From Ulota crispa (taxonomy: Eukaryota; Streptophyta; Bryopsida; Orthotrichales; Orthotrichaceae): a DNA stretch of 64,000 nt. A program made the position numbers and the translations under genes. The notes under the pieces were generated by a model that saw nothing but the letters and a program-made list of their open reading frames with translations, did no database searches and had not been told where the DNA came from. Location: the NCBI GenBank assembly GCA_963920765.1, contig OY987243.1, positions 27,833,419 through 27,897,418 on the forward strand, read 5' to 3'. Of the stretch, positions 1 to 11,482 are shown in pieces. Every line of letters begins with the position of its first letter. The stretch's first letter is position 1.

Positions 1-1740
1 CAACAAACGCAATAATCGCCCCAAAGCTCTCTCAGTGGAAGCACCAAATGTCGGGTTGAGAGGAGCGCGCCTTGGGAACACGCAGGGTGTCTTGCTGCGA
101 TCGTGCGTTGCCGACTGAAAACGTTGTCAATCTTGATCTTCTCTTCAAATCTTTAGTCTTCAGTCTTCCGTTGGCCTATCCTGTGGCTGGCTCTAAGGGT
201 ATAAGGGTCAAGGTAGGGATAAGAGCCCACTGGATACGGGACGGGTAGATCGGGACAGCAGACACGAGCTGCCGTCCGTATGACGGGATCCTAAAATCAA
301 ATTCACGATCTGCTGGCCAAAACTCCAGATCGTGAGAACAGAGCAAGTCTCGACCATGTGGGTGATCAATCCCACTTCGTCACCACGACAATAAATGGGG
401 TTAAGTTTGGTTTAACCCAAACTGCCCGCAACAAGGTTTACAAAACAGAATGGAAATGAATTGACAAACGAGCCTCCAAAACCGGCTAGGAATAACAAAG
501 CCACATCCCACACATACATAAAAAATAAACCCAAAACATTCCTCTTGAAATCTTCATATCTTCAGATCTTCAAATCTTCATGTCTTCAAGTCTTCAAGTC
601 TTCATGTTTTAATAAAAACAATGGGGAAAATCACAAATAACAAGTCCTAGAAAAGGCAGCAACCTTCTATCTAATGCCACAGATGGCTCAAAGATTCAAA
701 TGCTAAGTGTAATAGCAATTTGAAAAGCTCTCCTAACCTTCTAACATCCCTCTAAATTTCAACTCAATCTAAGATACTGTCCAAAAGTTATGCAAGTTCA
801 AAGTAGAGGCTCTTCTTCCTCTTTACAAACTAAACACTGCCTCTAAAAACCTCTATAACTTTTGTTCTATACATCACCCATAGAAACGTGATATCAATTT
901 AGAAAGATGATATCACTGGCTTCAATCCATAAAATTTGCACTTCAAAACAAAACTTTGTCCGAAAGCTCTAGTCAATCAAAGTGTGGGTCTCAATTTTTT
1001 AGAGAGCACCCAAACCCGCAACTTCTACCCACTATAACTTCTTCAATAAAACTCCAAATGAAATGATTAAAGACAATTTGAAAAGCTATGACAACAAACT
1101 ATCACTCCTAAAATTTTGAGAAGAAAATCTCATACTGTCCAAAAGTTGTAGCTCTTCAAAATCTCGGCTTTCTCCTAACAAAAGGGCAGCCACCTCCAAA
1201 CCTTCACACTTCCATAACTTTCTCGTCCAAGCTTCAAACTTCAAGTTTAAAGACTTTCTAGAAAGCCAATAACAAGATAAACACTCTCTCCAAATCTTGT
1301 TGCAAAATGATATACAGATCATAAGTTATGGCTTGTCGAAGTCTCAGCCTTTCTTCATAGTTTGGCTTTTTGACTCCAAAATTCAAACACTCATAACTTT
1401 TGCATCACAACTCCAAATCAAACTTGCAAACTCATTTTGGAAAGGTAATCACACAAGGAACAACCTCCTCAAATTTCAATTCAAAATCATGTATACACAG
1501 AAAAAAATCTCCTCTCAAAGTTTCGGGATTTTTTTCCTTTCTTCCCACCAACACTCATACACTAACTTCCAACAACTAAGGGATCTTTCCTCCACAATTT
1601 CGACCCTATCTAAGGTAGGGAGGTGGGGCACATCAGCCCATGCTCCTCCTTATCCTAACCCCACCATAGATGCCAAAACCCTTTTCCTTTCACACCTTTC
1701 CCATTGACTTCTAAATCCTTAGTATTTTTATTCAAACAAA
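1..1740 (-). mobile_element. LTR-retrotransposon-like end (partial)
   Basis: On the minus strand, sequence ending in CCCGACA at about position 49 is followed by TTTGGTGCTTCCACTGAGAG. This resembles the LTR end and start of the internal region of plant Ty3/gypsy elements as I remember them. If so, the LTR lies to the right of position 49, on the minus strand, and the internal region lies outside the window. No coding sequence, polypurine tract or target duplication was found. The right boundary at about 1740 is a guess, placed where the degenerate CAACT/CTCCAAA-rich sequence ends. It could instead be unrelated intergenic DNA. Confidence 0.35.
690..1510. repeat. Five degenerate tandem units of about 178-181 bp
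   Basis: The motif CTGTCCAAAAGTT or a variant recurs at about 777, 957, 1135, 1315 and 1496, so the spacing is 178-181 bp. It is accompanied each time by CTCCAAAT-, CATAACTT- and AAAATCAT-like words in the same order. The units have diverged a lot. The array lies inside the LTR-like sequence and carries no convincing ORF. Confidence 0.6.
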
Positions 1741-1867
1741 GGCAAAATATATGAGCCTTCCAAAATCTCTAGATAAACATATGAAAATGATTAAATTACA
1801 AAATAAACACCATCGTAAAATGGCCACGTGCTCTTGCGAGCATATAATAGCGTCAAACGCTTGTCTT

Positions 1868-2105
1868 CAGTTGCCAAGTCGTGGACTTGGTTGGCTGGAA
1901 AAGCGGTCGTCTCTGGCCGCCCGCCGGTCCGGGTTCGAATCCCATCGAACTCGTCGAGCGGTGATGGCGGCTCACGGCTTGGCAGCTAGTGAGGCAGGAA
2001 ATTGGCCCAGCCAACCCGCTACCTACCCCCCTGAGCTGTGCATGTGACAAGACGGCGCAGCGCATTGGAATCTATGGCCGCTGCGTTGTCACCAAACCGT
2101 GGTCC
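1868..2105 (+). mobile_element. tRNA-derived SINE-like sequence
   Basis: A perfect Pol III B box, GGTTCGAATCC, lies near 1931-1941. An A-box-like TTGGCTGGAAAAGCGG lies about 45 bp before it. A functional tRNA is unlikely: two of the five T-stem pairs around the B box are mismatched and no acceptor stem forms. A unique tail follows, ending in an imperfect hairpin (GTGACAAGACGGCGCAGCG against CGCTGCGTTGTCAC, about 2044-2095). The block is GC-rich against its AT-rich surroundings. A tRNA-headed SINE is the simplest reading. No target duplication or A-tail was seen. Confidence 0.5.
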
Positions 2106-2845
2106 TCACCACGACCACCCCTTTTGCCTCAACTGTTGATTTATTGAAATCAACACAAATATAAAGAAATAACAAGTATTTACATGATGGAGGGAAGTCC
2201 ATCAGGACAACGTGGACATATAATTCCCATGTGGAAAACATATTTACGTGTTTGGCAATTAGTGTCCAAAATACCCGTGCCAACCAATTAATCCCATTCC
2301 TACTGAGTTCGATGAATTGATTCTGCAATGCATGCATGCATTTGATTTAGCAAGCGTCTGAGCTGAACATAATTGCCCTCACTGGAGATGGCTACGTGTG
2401 AATGCAGGTTCTAGAGTATTCTGGGTTTATTTGTCAAATTCCAGCCTGTTCGGCTTCGGCACCACTGTTGCCTAATCACGGCACTAATTACGTCTTTAGC
2501 AAGTTAAGTGTCTTATTAAGGCCCACTTTACATATGGAGGCCAGGCCTTCTAACTGCGTCAGAGGCCACTAATCTTGCCCTTTGATTGAACAAAAAGCTG
2601 AAATCAGTCCCAAGGCCCTTACACCTAGTGACAGAGCCAATTTGGTGGAATAAATTTTTTATTCAACAATGACAAGATCTGACATAGCCCAAGTTCTCTG
2701 AATTGAGTGCACCAAAAATGGGAGGCCAATTCTTGGCCTTGGGGCCAATGTCAAGTTTCATTAAAAAATATATTTTTTCATAAAATATTAAATTTTCTCT
2801 AATAGAATTCGTTATATCAAAAGCCTAAGGCACAAGAGAGAAGCT

Positions 2846-2930
2846 AGGGGGATGGGGGGGATGGGGGGATGGCATGGGGGATGGGGGAGGGGATGGCATG
2901 GGGGATGGGGGAGGGGATGGCATGGGGGGC
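2846..2930 (+). repeat. G-rich 24-bp minisatellite, potential G-quadruplex
   Basis: Runs of four to seven G separated by AT, A or CAT make up this stretch. A 24-bp unit beginning GATGGCATGGGGGATGGGGG starts at 2868, 2892 and 2916. Many consecutive G runs on one strand could form stacked quadruplexes. Confidence 0.85.
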
Positions 2931-2992
2931 ATAGGGCATTTAGCTTGCTAAATGAGTTTACTAATTACTTGTGTAGGCTTGTATATTTTGTA

Positions 2993-3410
2993 CTCCCTCC
3001 ATCCCAATATAAAGCTCCAAATTAGGCATAGTTCTTGTCCCACTAAAAAGCTTCATTTTGCTAATTTCAATTGTTGAGAAAGCGTTTGTCTTGTCCAATG
3101 ATCTCATGGGGGTAAGTTAAGCAATTATAGAGCATTCCTCTCCTAACAAGCTTGGCCTTGCCCATATGGGGTACCATTGTTGCTACTAATCTTTAAATCA
3201 TCAATCATGAGGAGCTAGCAACATGTACAAATATGATACTTTTTGCATGGAATTTGGGTGTCAACAGCAACATCAAAATTGGAGATTTTTCAAACATTTG
3301 GTAGGTGGTATATTGATTCTAGAATGCATTTGTCACTAGCATAATGACTAAAACTACAGTTAATCCCTCATGGAGAAGTTTTTTGGAGCTTTATAATAGG
3401 ACAGAGGGAG
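2993..3410. mobile_element. Stowaway-type MITE (Tc1/mariner)
   Basis: The left terminus CTCCCTCCATCCCAATATAA is inverted at the right end (reverse complement CTCCCTCTGTCCTATTATAA). The inverted repeat continues into AAGCTCCAAA on both sides. TA dinucleotides flank the element (2991-2992 and 3411-3412). CTCCCTCCRTCCCA with a TA duplication is the hallmark of plant Stowaway MITEs. It is about 418 bp with no coding capacity, and is nested in the family A element at 2520-4146. Confidence 0.88.
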
Positions 3411-4448
3411 TATCTATTTGCAAACCATTTTTTTCCTTCTATGCTTCTCATGAAGTTTTCAACCTTGCATATGTTGACATTTTGATTTCTTTTTCTATGA
3501 TCTTTTATGCAAGATACTCTTAATGATCCATAACTCATAGTATATACTCTGCTAGATACTATCTACATAAAACTTGATTTATGGAAGAACAAATCAATAT
3601 GCAAAAATATTATAAATGCTTTGTGGTTGATAAAAAGAAAATAATAAAGGTAATTAGTATAATATACCTTGATGAGGTAAACAAAGAACTCAAGAGTTTG
3701 TTTCAAACTTCATGTTTAGGGTTCATACACATTTTGGCAACGTCCCCCTTTGTCAAACTCTATTTTTTTGGTATCTATCATCATGTTATTGTTTCAAAAT
3801 AAAAAAATAAAAAATAAAAAATCAATTAATTAAAAAAAATTGTGACCCATTCTCACTTTACATTGCAATAAGAAGCCACAATCTCCAAATGCTAACTTTT
3901 TGAAAACAAGCCATGACCCATAAGAGATTTTTGTCACAACTTCTCACCTCTAGTGTAAACATGGCTAAACTTTATTGAATTAGCCCAACTCCTTGGCCTC
4001 AAGGCCTTTACATATGAGACAATTGGCCCCCATTATAATCTTATTTTAATTATTACTAGAGGCCAGCCTTAAGCAAAATGTGGGCTGAAATTTGAGGCAA
4101 TCGGCCCCTAGCCAAATTGGCCCAGCCCCCATATGTAAAGCGGGCCTAAGTACACCAAATAGTACATTTTTAGATTGGCTTAACAATTAATTTGCCTTAC
4201 CTTGGCAAAGTTACCTCATGACTCACTCTTGACCATAGAGGGGCTTGCAACTCTCTTTATGCTACAATAATTCCTTGTTTTGTGTATGGTTTCAACTCTT
4301 GCTCCTTGACTTTGGCAATTGTTGTTGGGTCCAACCTTTGCTTGCTTCCTCCATTGTTTATCACAATAATTATTAACACAAGTTACTGTAGTCTTAGTAA
4401 ATATTTAAATAGTGTGAAATGTCTAGAAAATAGTATGGGGAAATGCAC

Positions 4449-4845
4449 TAAAGTAGGAGGCTTAAAAAGCAACCCCTGTCAATTAATGAGTTCCATAGGT
4501 AGCCTTAGAATGGATATTAGGTGATTTTTGAATGGACCCTCCTTAGTCTTAAAAGAAAAGTTGTCTTTTATTGCAAGAGCCAATCACAAGTCTTGAATTC
4601 ACCTAATCTCTTTATAAATTATAGGGAGACAGTTTATGGGAAATCTAGAATCATAAATAGGTACCTACTACAAAAAACTTTGAAAATTCACCAACAATTC
4701 AATAATGCCTCGAAAAAATATGAAAAAATTGGGTTACATTTAGCATCTCTTTATTTGAAAATTACACAAAAATCTTCCGGCTTGGAGATGACCATGAAAA
4801 AGTGGATCAGCCCTTAAAGGGTCGCTTTTTGAGCCTCCTACCTTA
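4449..4845. mobile_element. TA-flanked TIR element, family D copy 1
   Basis: The left end TAAAGTAGGAGGCTTAAAAA is inverted at the right end (reverse complement TAAGGTAGGAGGCTCAAAAA). A second full copy of similar length lies at 36651-37045. It shares the internal TGGACCCTCCTTAGTC-like and GGTACCTACTACAAAAAACT-like segments. Small ORFs inside are neither conserved in frame nor recognisable. Confidence 0.75.
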
Positions 4846-5909
4846 TTTGGTGTAGCATTTACAGATGAAGTCAGTTGTGAGACGAGTGAGGTGTAGATGG
4901 CAATTGAAATTGGATGATCTGGGAACCAAAGCCCAGGAAGCAAAGAAGTATGTCATATTTAACCCTTAAAGGTTTTTGCATCCAAAAAGAGGATGCGCCT
5001 TGGTCAATCCTAATTGTAACTTTCAAAATATCAATTTTTGGTACGTAGTTCAAACCAAGAAAATGAAGCTTTACAAGTTTCCTTTCTATTCCATTTATTT
5101 TTTTGAAAAATGTCATAAACCAAAAGAGTTATTGCCATTGAAAGCTCCAAGTGTTAGAACCCAAATAACAAAATATGGTCTATTTTTCATTCATATTTTC
5201 TAATCTTTAAATGCATTTTTAGTTTAAACTACAAAACTATGTTTCTCATTCTACCATTCATTTATGGTAGAAATCATAGCTTTTTTAATATATATTCTAG
5301 TTGATATGATTTCATTTCCATATTTAGCTTTTAAAAATCACAATAACTTGAATATTCTATCAAATTTATTGAAAAAAACAACATAAATAGAAAATGAATG
5401 TGTCTTCTAGTAAAAGTTATAAAAATTTTATATATTAATTAAATACAAGAATAAATATGGTTTGATAGTCAAATTTGGCTTTAGATTCTTTGTTGTGGCT
5501 GTTTTGGGTGTAAAAAATAAAATAACCAACTGAAATTTTTCACACTAATCTTTAATTCTGCTTGTACCTCTTGAAAAAATTTCAAATAATTTAGACTTTT
5601 TTTGCTATTTTAACTTATTTATGTTTATTTCATGAAAAAAAATGATAACAATTACAAATTTTCATGAAATAAATTGAAATTTCTTGCAATGATATATCAT
5701 TCATAGTTTCAAACAATAAAAATATAAAATTGTTTTGAACACAATTTAAAAGGCTAAATTAAGCTTAGGAATGAAGTTTGACCATTTCAAAATGGATCAA
5801 GTCCTTTAGGAGTTAATTAATTGTTGACATTCCAAAGTCCATGAATAAAAGAGGTAATAAGAGAAGTTTTGTTAAATAATGGTCCTTGATGTTTGGAAAA
5901 AACCGGCAG

Positions 5910-7153
5910 TTAACCCCTAAAGGACCAAGCCCTTTTTCTTTTGAAAATCACTAAAAATCGCAACTTTTGGGGGAATGAGTAGAAAGGTAGGAAAAAAAGT
6001 TTTTTTGAAAATTTAACCGTAAGATCTTGCCCAAGACTATAGGAGGTACTAGTGGGAAAAATTTCATCTCATTCTAGAAGTAGAGGAGTGAGATATTGAC
6101 CTTTGAAGTGAAAAAATAAGATTCTTTTCCTGTTGCCCAAAACTTTCAGAAGCCTTTGACGGATCCTATATCAAAAAAAATTGCTCTACCTAAAGTTGAG
6201 GCCATGTAGAAGACCAAGTTAACACCATATTCATTGTAATGAGAGTATTCCAGCAAAATGAGAAATAAAATATCCAAAATTCAAAAAAAATTATGTCAAT
6301 TCAACAAAAGGTTTTTGGACAATTTAGCTTGAATTGAGCTAAATTGACATAAAACCTTTTAGATTTGACCTAAATTTGAAAGGTTTTATGTCAAATTGAA
6401 AGGTTTTATGTCAAAATCTCTCATTTTAATGGAAATTGGTGATTTTGGTCAAAATCTAACAAATTTATTTTGAGAGGTCCTCACTCTCTCATTATAATGA
6501 ATATGGTGATAGTTAGGTAAATGTGGGAGAATTTTCAAATGAATTGGAGGTGTGGATCATACTTTGTAAAATCTTGCAATGCCGCAAGGCCATGAAATTT
6601 GCATATACACTAGGCAAAGTTGGAGGATTTGTGTAAAATAGAGAAATCTAAATTACTTTCATCCAAATGGTCAAATCCAAGGAATCTTAGTCTACTACAA
6701 CTTGGAAAAAAAAGTCAAAAAAAAAAAAAAACACAAAGAACTCAAAAAAGTAAAATAACAAAGTTTACAAGGAGCAAAAAGAATGGAGGTTTGAGAGTCC
6801 CACACCTATCCGCAAACTAAAACTTCTCATAACCCTCATCTCATCAATCAAAATTGAATGATTCAAAGATTTCCACGTACATAAAAATCTAAAGAACCAA
6901 TTTCAAATTTTTATTTTAAAAAAATACGATTTTGAATTCTTTTTTGGGCTACCCGCCCTCTCCCTTTTTCAAAAATTCATGCATTACTTCTTCAATAAAT
7001 GTTGGAATGAAGAAAAAATTAGATGCCCACGTAGATCTTTGAATTGCCCACCTTCAATAAAAGTTTCAAAAAATCACAAAAGTAGATTAGCTATAGGTAC
7101 ATGCCTGAAATCCATTTGTCCCCCAAGGGGACAGTTGGTCCTTTAGGGGTTAA
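5910..7153. mobile_element. TTAA-flanked TIR element B1
   Basis: It begins TTAACCCCTAAAGGACCAAG and ends CCTTTAGGGGTTAA. Homologous copies lie at 10268-11215 (same orientation) and at 23299-24232 and 55585-56539 (reverse). Shared internal blocks include GGGAATGAGTAGAAAGGTAGG-like and CTATGGGAGGTACTTGTGGG-like segments. B1 is about 300 bp longer than the other copies because of extra sequence at about 6230-6500. There is no transposase ORF. The TTAA flanks and CCC...GGG ends suggest a non-autonomous piggyBac-like element, which is an inference. Confidence 0.75.
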
Positions 7154-7360
7154 TGTAATGTTAGGTGGTGGAAATGCAAAGAAATACTTTTTGAAAGAAT
7201 ATTAGTCAACGTTTCTATAATAAAAGTCTAATGTACAATTATAGGGAATATCCATTGTGAATAAGTGAAATGACAAATAACAAATGACAAATATCAAGTA
7301 GTGAAACTCAAATTTCTTCTCAAGCATTGGTGGCCCTTGTAAGGTGGATGGGAGGATCCT

Positions 7361-7439
7361 TTAACCTCTAAATGCATGAGGCACCAAATTCTAGTGTAAA
7401 AATCACTAGAATTTGGTGCCTCATGCATTTAGGGGTTAA
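7361..7439. mobile_element. 79-bp TTAA-ended palindrome
   Basis: Two 36-bp arms (7361-7396 and 7404-7439) match at 35 of 36 positions around a 7-bp loop. The outermost bases are TTAACC(T/C)CTAAATG, the same terminal signature as the larger TTAA elements. It lies about 210 bp from the end of B1. It looks like a minimal foldback derivative of that family. Confidence 0.8.
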
Positions 7440-9058
7440 TGGGAGACCAATCTATACTTGAAAAATTTTAGTTCTAGAAGATGTGCATAACAATGGAATT
7501 TCTCCCTTGATCATTATGGATGTATACTATTCAAATTTGTTTTCATAGTGCATCATTTATTAAATATAGCCTAACTTTATATTGATTAATATTTGAGAAA
7601 ATGAATGTAATTGTGCCATTACCCCATCATCTTTTGGTTTGAAAGCTAGTGAAGGTCTCATCAAGGCATAAAGAAGTTGAGTACATTTCAAACTCATAGT
7701 GAGGATGACCAACACATCACAAAAAAAAGTTAGTACACTTGCACTTGGAAAAAATATGTGTCAAAGCAGCGATCTTTAAACTGGCTAAATTTAGCAGGAT
7801 TGCTACTAGAATTGCTACCAAAAAAATTGTGCAGTTAAAAAATGTACACTTCGCAGTGTTAACATTGAAAATTTTAGCTTTTGAGCAGTGTTTTTAGGCA
7901 GTGGAGTTAAAAGTGAAAATCATATTTGGGATCACTACCACACAGGTTGCTACTTGCTATCCAGTATACTACTGTAGGTGGGGAGCAGATTCGGCTGCTC
8001 CCTGCCAAATTAATTATTTTTCCAAAAAAATGCAATTTGGTATCAGATTGTATAATTAAACAAGATTAGACACTTTTAAAAAAAGTTGTTATTATTTGGT
8101 ATTCAATCAAAGAAAATAGTAGAATTGAGCCTTTTTCTAAGCATCTTCCACTTCCAAAAAATTAACTCTTCGTAAGAAATTTGCAATAGATTGAGCCCTC
8201 TTGGAATCAACCTTGACCTGCCATTGTTAGTTAAGCTTAATGACTTTTATGATATTTGGCATTTCAGTTTTTGATTTGTTTGACATTGGGTATTTTTGGA
8301 AAATAATTTATAGAATAATCAGGTAAAATTTTGGAGAATTATTTTATGCTGAATCTGCTAACAACCTACAGTAATAGCATTTTGAACAGTATTAAAATAG
8401 TGGCGCACTTTTGTTACCATAAGTGGCAACCATATAGTTACCTTCCATACGTTATTTAACACATATTTCTTTCTTTTTTTCCCTCCAAGGTAGGAACAAC
8501 CAACAAAAGAACAAGCAGCTAGGCTATGAGAGGCTCTAGCAGTGGTTAGCTTTTTCAAGTAAGGTACTACACAAACTACATTGAGGCAAGTTCTTTGGAT
8601 GTAAAGCCTCCTCTCTCGCAATCTAGAACGAACAAAAACTTGGTGGCCCAAAGATTGTAAAATCAAAATAATTCAAAATTATAGATGTGTGGCAATTGGG
8701 TTACCAAACCGAAAAGTGTCTATAATAAGATAATAAGGTGCAATTATCTTATAGAGTTGCAAAATATTATAATAGGGTGCAACTACAGTATAAAGTGGCA
8801 CGATATTTGATAGTCACATAAAAATTCACAATACCTTGTGAATAGTGGGTGTCAAACCTTTCATTTTTTAAGGTTTTGGGATAATTTTATTGGGGAATTT
8901 TCTTAAAGTTACGGGGTGATGGTTGAACCACAATCTGCAAAGTTATCACCCTTGCAAAGCTTCACAAACTACTTGATAAAAATTTCCGTAAGTCTTCATA
9001 ACGTATGTCTAGGATAATGTCACAAAAATTGATGTGTGATCATTATAAAGGGACATGT

Positions 9059-9278
9059 GTGATATTACAAAGGTCAAGATGTGATATTACAAAGGTCAAG
9101 ATGTGATATTACAAAGGTCAAGATGTGATATTACAAAGGTCAAGATGTGATATTACAAAGGTCAAGATGTGATATTACAAAGGTCAAGATGTGATATTAC
9201 AAAGGTCAAGATGTGATTTTACAAAGGCCAAGATGTGATATTACAAAGGTCAAGATGTGATATTACAAAGGTCACTCT
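9059..9278. repeat. 22-bp tandem array, ten copies
   Basis: The unit GTGATATTACAAAGGTCAAG plus AT starts at 9059 and repeats every 22 bp to about 9257, with single-base variants (GTGATTTTAC, AAGGCCA). The unit is related to the GTGATATTAAAGAGGTAGGG words at 10229-10270 and 11216-11482. Units are contiguous without distinct spacers, so it is a minisatellite and not a CRISPR array. Confidence 0.9.
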
Positions 9279-9317
9279 GATTGTCTACATAATATCACAG
9301 AGAATGGAGTTGTGATA

Positions 9318-10229
9318 TTAACCCCTAAATCCTTGAATGAGATATTGGGCAAGTACCTACAGCCTCAATTTTGGTCCTGATTTTTTGAAACTCAGTTTTT
9401 GAAAATAGAAAAACATATTAGCTTTTGGGGAATATATATAATTTTCCAATCTATGCCCAAAAACAAAAGTTATGCCTAGATAAGCACAAACTTATGGAGA
9501 TTGGGTAGCAAATTTTTTTACATAAAATTGAATTAAAAAGAAAAGAAAATTCTTCTTGTAGTTTATAGTTTCTTCTACATCTAAAGCTTTGATTCATTCC
9601 ATTTGGACTAGTTATGAGAAAGTTATGGACAATCTTGTTTTTCGGGCAATTCAAGCATTGTCTTGAAAAAATAACTTATAAACTTCATTTTTGAATGCAA
9701 GTTTAACATTTCTTCAAAAAAAATTGTTGAGGAGGGATAAGTTTTCTTTCTAAAACAATCTCACCATTGGGATTATTGCGTTTCAATTCCATTGCAGGGT
9801 TATTAACGATTTAAGTTTTTGTTCAATCTCATACCTTCTTCCACCCAATGTTTTTTTTAAGAATGAAAATTAAGTATTTTTTGTTTTGATTTTTTTCAAA
9901 GATTCACAACTCAATTTTCCATCATTTAAAAATAAACATCAAAACTCTGTTGTGCAAAAAAATTAAGTTAATAAAGTTCAAAGTCAAATAATCTAATCAT
10001 GCAAGGTGCAAAAATGTTTGTTTTTTACACTTTCAATGCAAATATCTTGCAATCTGGGTGGTCAAAGATTTTGAATTGTTTTTCCCACATTCTTATAGTA
10101 ATCTAGTACAAGATCCTATGGCTAAACATGAAAAAAGACCAATTTTCAAACTTTTTTACTCTTTGCAATAAAAATGGCAATTCTAAGTGTCTCTTGATAA
10201 AATAATGGCCCCCAAGCTTGAGGGGTTAA
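9318..10229. mobile_element. TTAA-flanked TIR element inside a GTGATATTA unit
   Basis: The ends are TTAACCCCTAAATCCTTG (9318) and CAAGCTTGAGGGGTTAA (to 10229). Left flank GTGATA plus one TTAA plus right flank AGAGGTAGG rebuilds the neighbouring array word GTGATATTAAAGAGGTAGG. This shows insertion at TTAA with duplication of those four bases. The interior differs from the B copies and has no transposase ORF. Confidence 0.72.
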
Positions 10230-10267
10230 AGAGGTAGGTTGTGATATTAAAGAGGAAGGGTGTGATA

Positions 10268-11215
10268 TTCAACCCTAAAGGACCAAGCCCTTATTCCAAT
10301 GAAAGTCACTAAAAATTGCCACTTTTGGGGGAATGAGTAGAATGGTAGGAATTTTTTTTTCATGGAAATCCAACCATAAGATCTTGCCCTAGACTATGGG
10401 AGGTACTTGTGGGAAAAAAAATCAACTCATTCTAGATGTAGAGGAGTGAGATATTGACATTTGAAAGGGGAAAAAAATTTCCCTACTGCCCAAATTTTTT
10501 AGAAGACTTTGACAGCTCTTGTATCAAAAAAATTGCTCTACGCGAAGTTGAGGTTTATTTTTCCCATGTAGAAGACCAAGTTGGGTAAGTGTGGGAGAAT
10601 TTTCAAATGAATTGGAGGTGTGAATTGTACTTTGTAAAATCTTACAATGTCGTAAGGCCATGAAATTTGCATATACACTAGGCAAAATTGGAGGATTTAT
10701 GTAAAATTTAGAAATTTGAATGACTTTGATCCAAATGGTGAGAACCAAGGAATCTTAGTCTACTACAACTTGGGAAAAAAAAGAGTAGAGAAACAAATAC
10801 ACAAAGAGCTCAAAAAAGTAAAGCACCAAATTTTACAAGGGGCAAAACAAATGGAGGTTTGGGAGTCCCACACCTACTTGCAAAAAAAAACTTATCATGA
10901 TTTTCTTCTCATCAATTAGGTTTGAATGATTCAAAGCTTCTTACATGCATAAAAATCTAAAGAACCAATTTTAGTTTTTTATTTTAAACAACCCGATTTT
11001 TTTGGGCTGCTTGCTTCTCCCATGTTTTTCAGTTATTCATGCAAAACTTCTTCAATAAATGTTGGAATGAAGAAAAAGCTAGACACCCATGCAAGTCTTT
11101 GAATTCCCTACCTTTAATGAAATTTCAAAAAATCACACAAAGTAGTTTAGCTATAAGTACATGCCCAAAATCGCACTTGGCCCCCTGTGGGGCCACTTGG
11201 GCCTTTAGGGGTTAA
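10268..11215. mobile_element. TTAA-type element B2, nested in the same array
   Basis: It is a copy of B1 lacking about 300 bp. The left end is mutated (TTCAACCCTAAAGG); the right end is intact (CCTTTAGGGGTTAA). Flanks GTGATA and AGAGGTAGGG again restore the array word when the element and one TTAA are removed. This is the second independent insertion into the same kind of target within 1 kb. Confidence 0.75.
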
Positions 11216-11482
11216 AGAGGTAGGGTGTGATATTAAAAAGGTGGAGTGTGATGTTAAAGAGGTAGGGTATGATATTAAAGAGGTTGGTGTTACTACTAAT
11301 TATACTACTAAAATCTAAATTGCCATTGTTATATCACACAGCAACCTCTTAAATATCACGCCGGAACCTCTTTAATATCACACTGTAACCTCTTAAATAT
11401 CACATCCTACCTCTTTAATATCACATCCTACCTCTTTAATATCACACCCTCTATAATATTGCACCCTCCCTCTTTAATATCA
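11216..11482. repeat. Inverted arrays of GTGATATTAAAGAGG words
   Basis: About four direct words (GTGATATTAAAGAGGTAGGG and variants) run to 11290. They face about seven complementary words (CCTCTTTAATATCACA and variants) at 11336-11482 across a short unique loop. The result is a large imperfect foldback. With the left-hand words and the 22-bp array at 9059-9278, the original structure may have spanned about 9.0-11.5 kb before the two TTAA insertions. Confidence 0.75.

Larger units (their letters stand above)
2520..4146. mobile_element. TIR element of about 1.63 kb with TAA target duplication (family A)
   Basis: The left end GGCCCACTTTACATATGG (from 2520) is inverted at the right end, where the reverse complement reads GGCCCGCTTTACATATGG. 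Both ends are flanked by TAA (2517-2519 and 4147-4149). A 3-bp TWA duplication fits PIF/Harbinger-type transposition. No transposase ORF is visible, so it is non-autonomous. It contains a G-rich minisatellite and a nested Stowaway MITE. Related, more degenerate copies lie at 20821-21250 and 26693-27053. Confidence 0.75.

Noticed and set aside
1880-1960. Possible tRNA gene
   Set aside because: The B box is perfect, but the T stem is mismatched and acceptor and anticodon stems do not form.
9059-9278. Regular short repeats resembling a CRISPR array
   Set aside because: The 22-bp units are contiguous without unique spacers, and the DNA is plant nuclear. It is a minisatellite.
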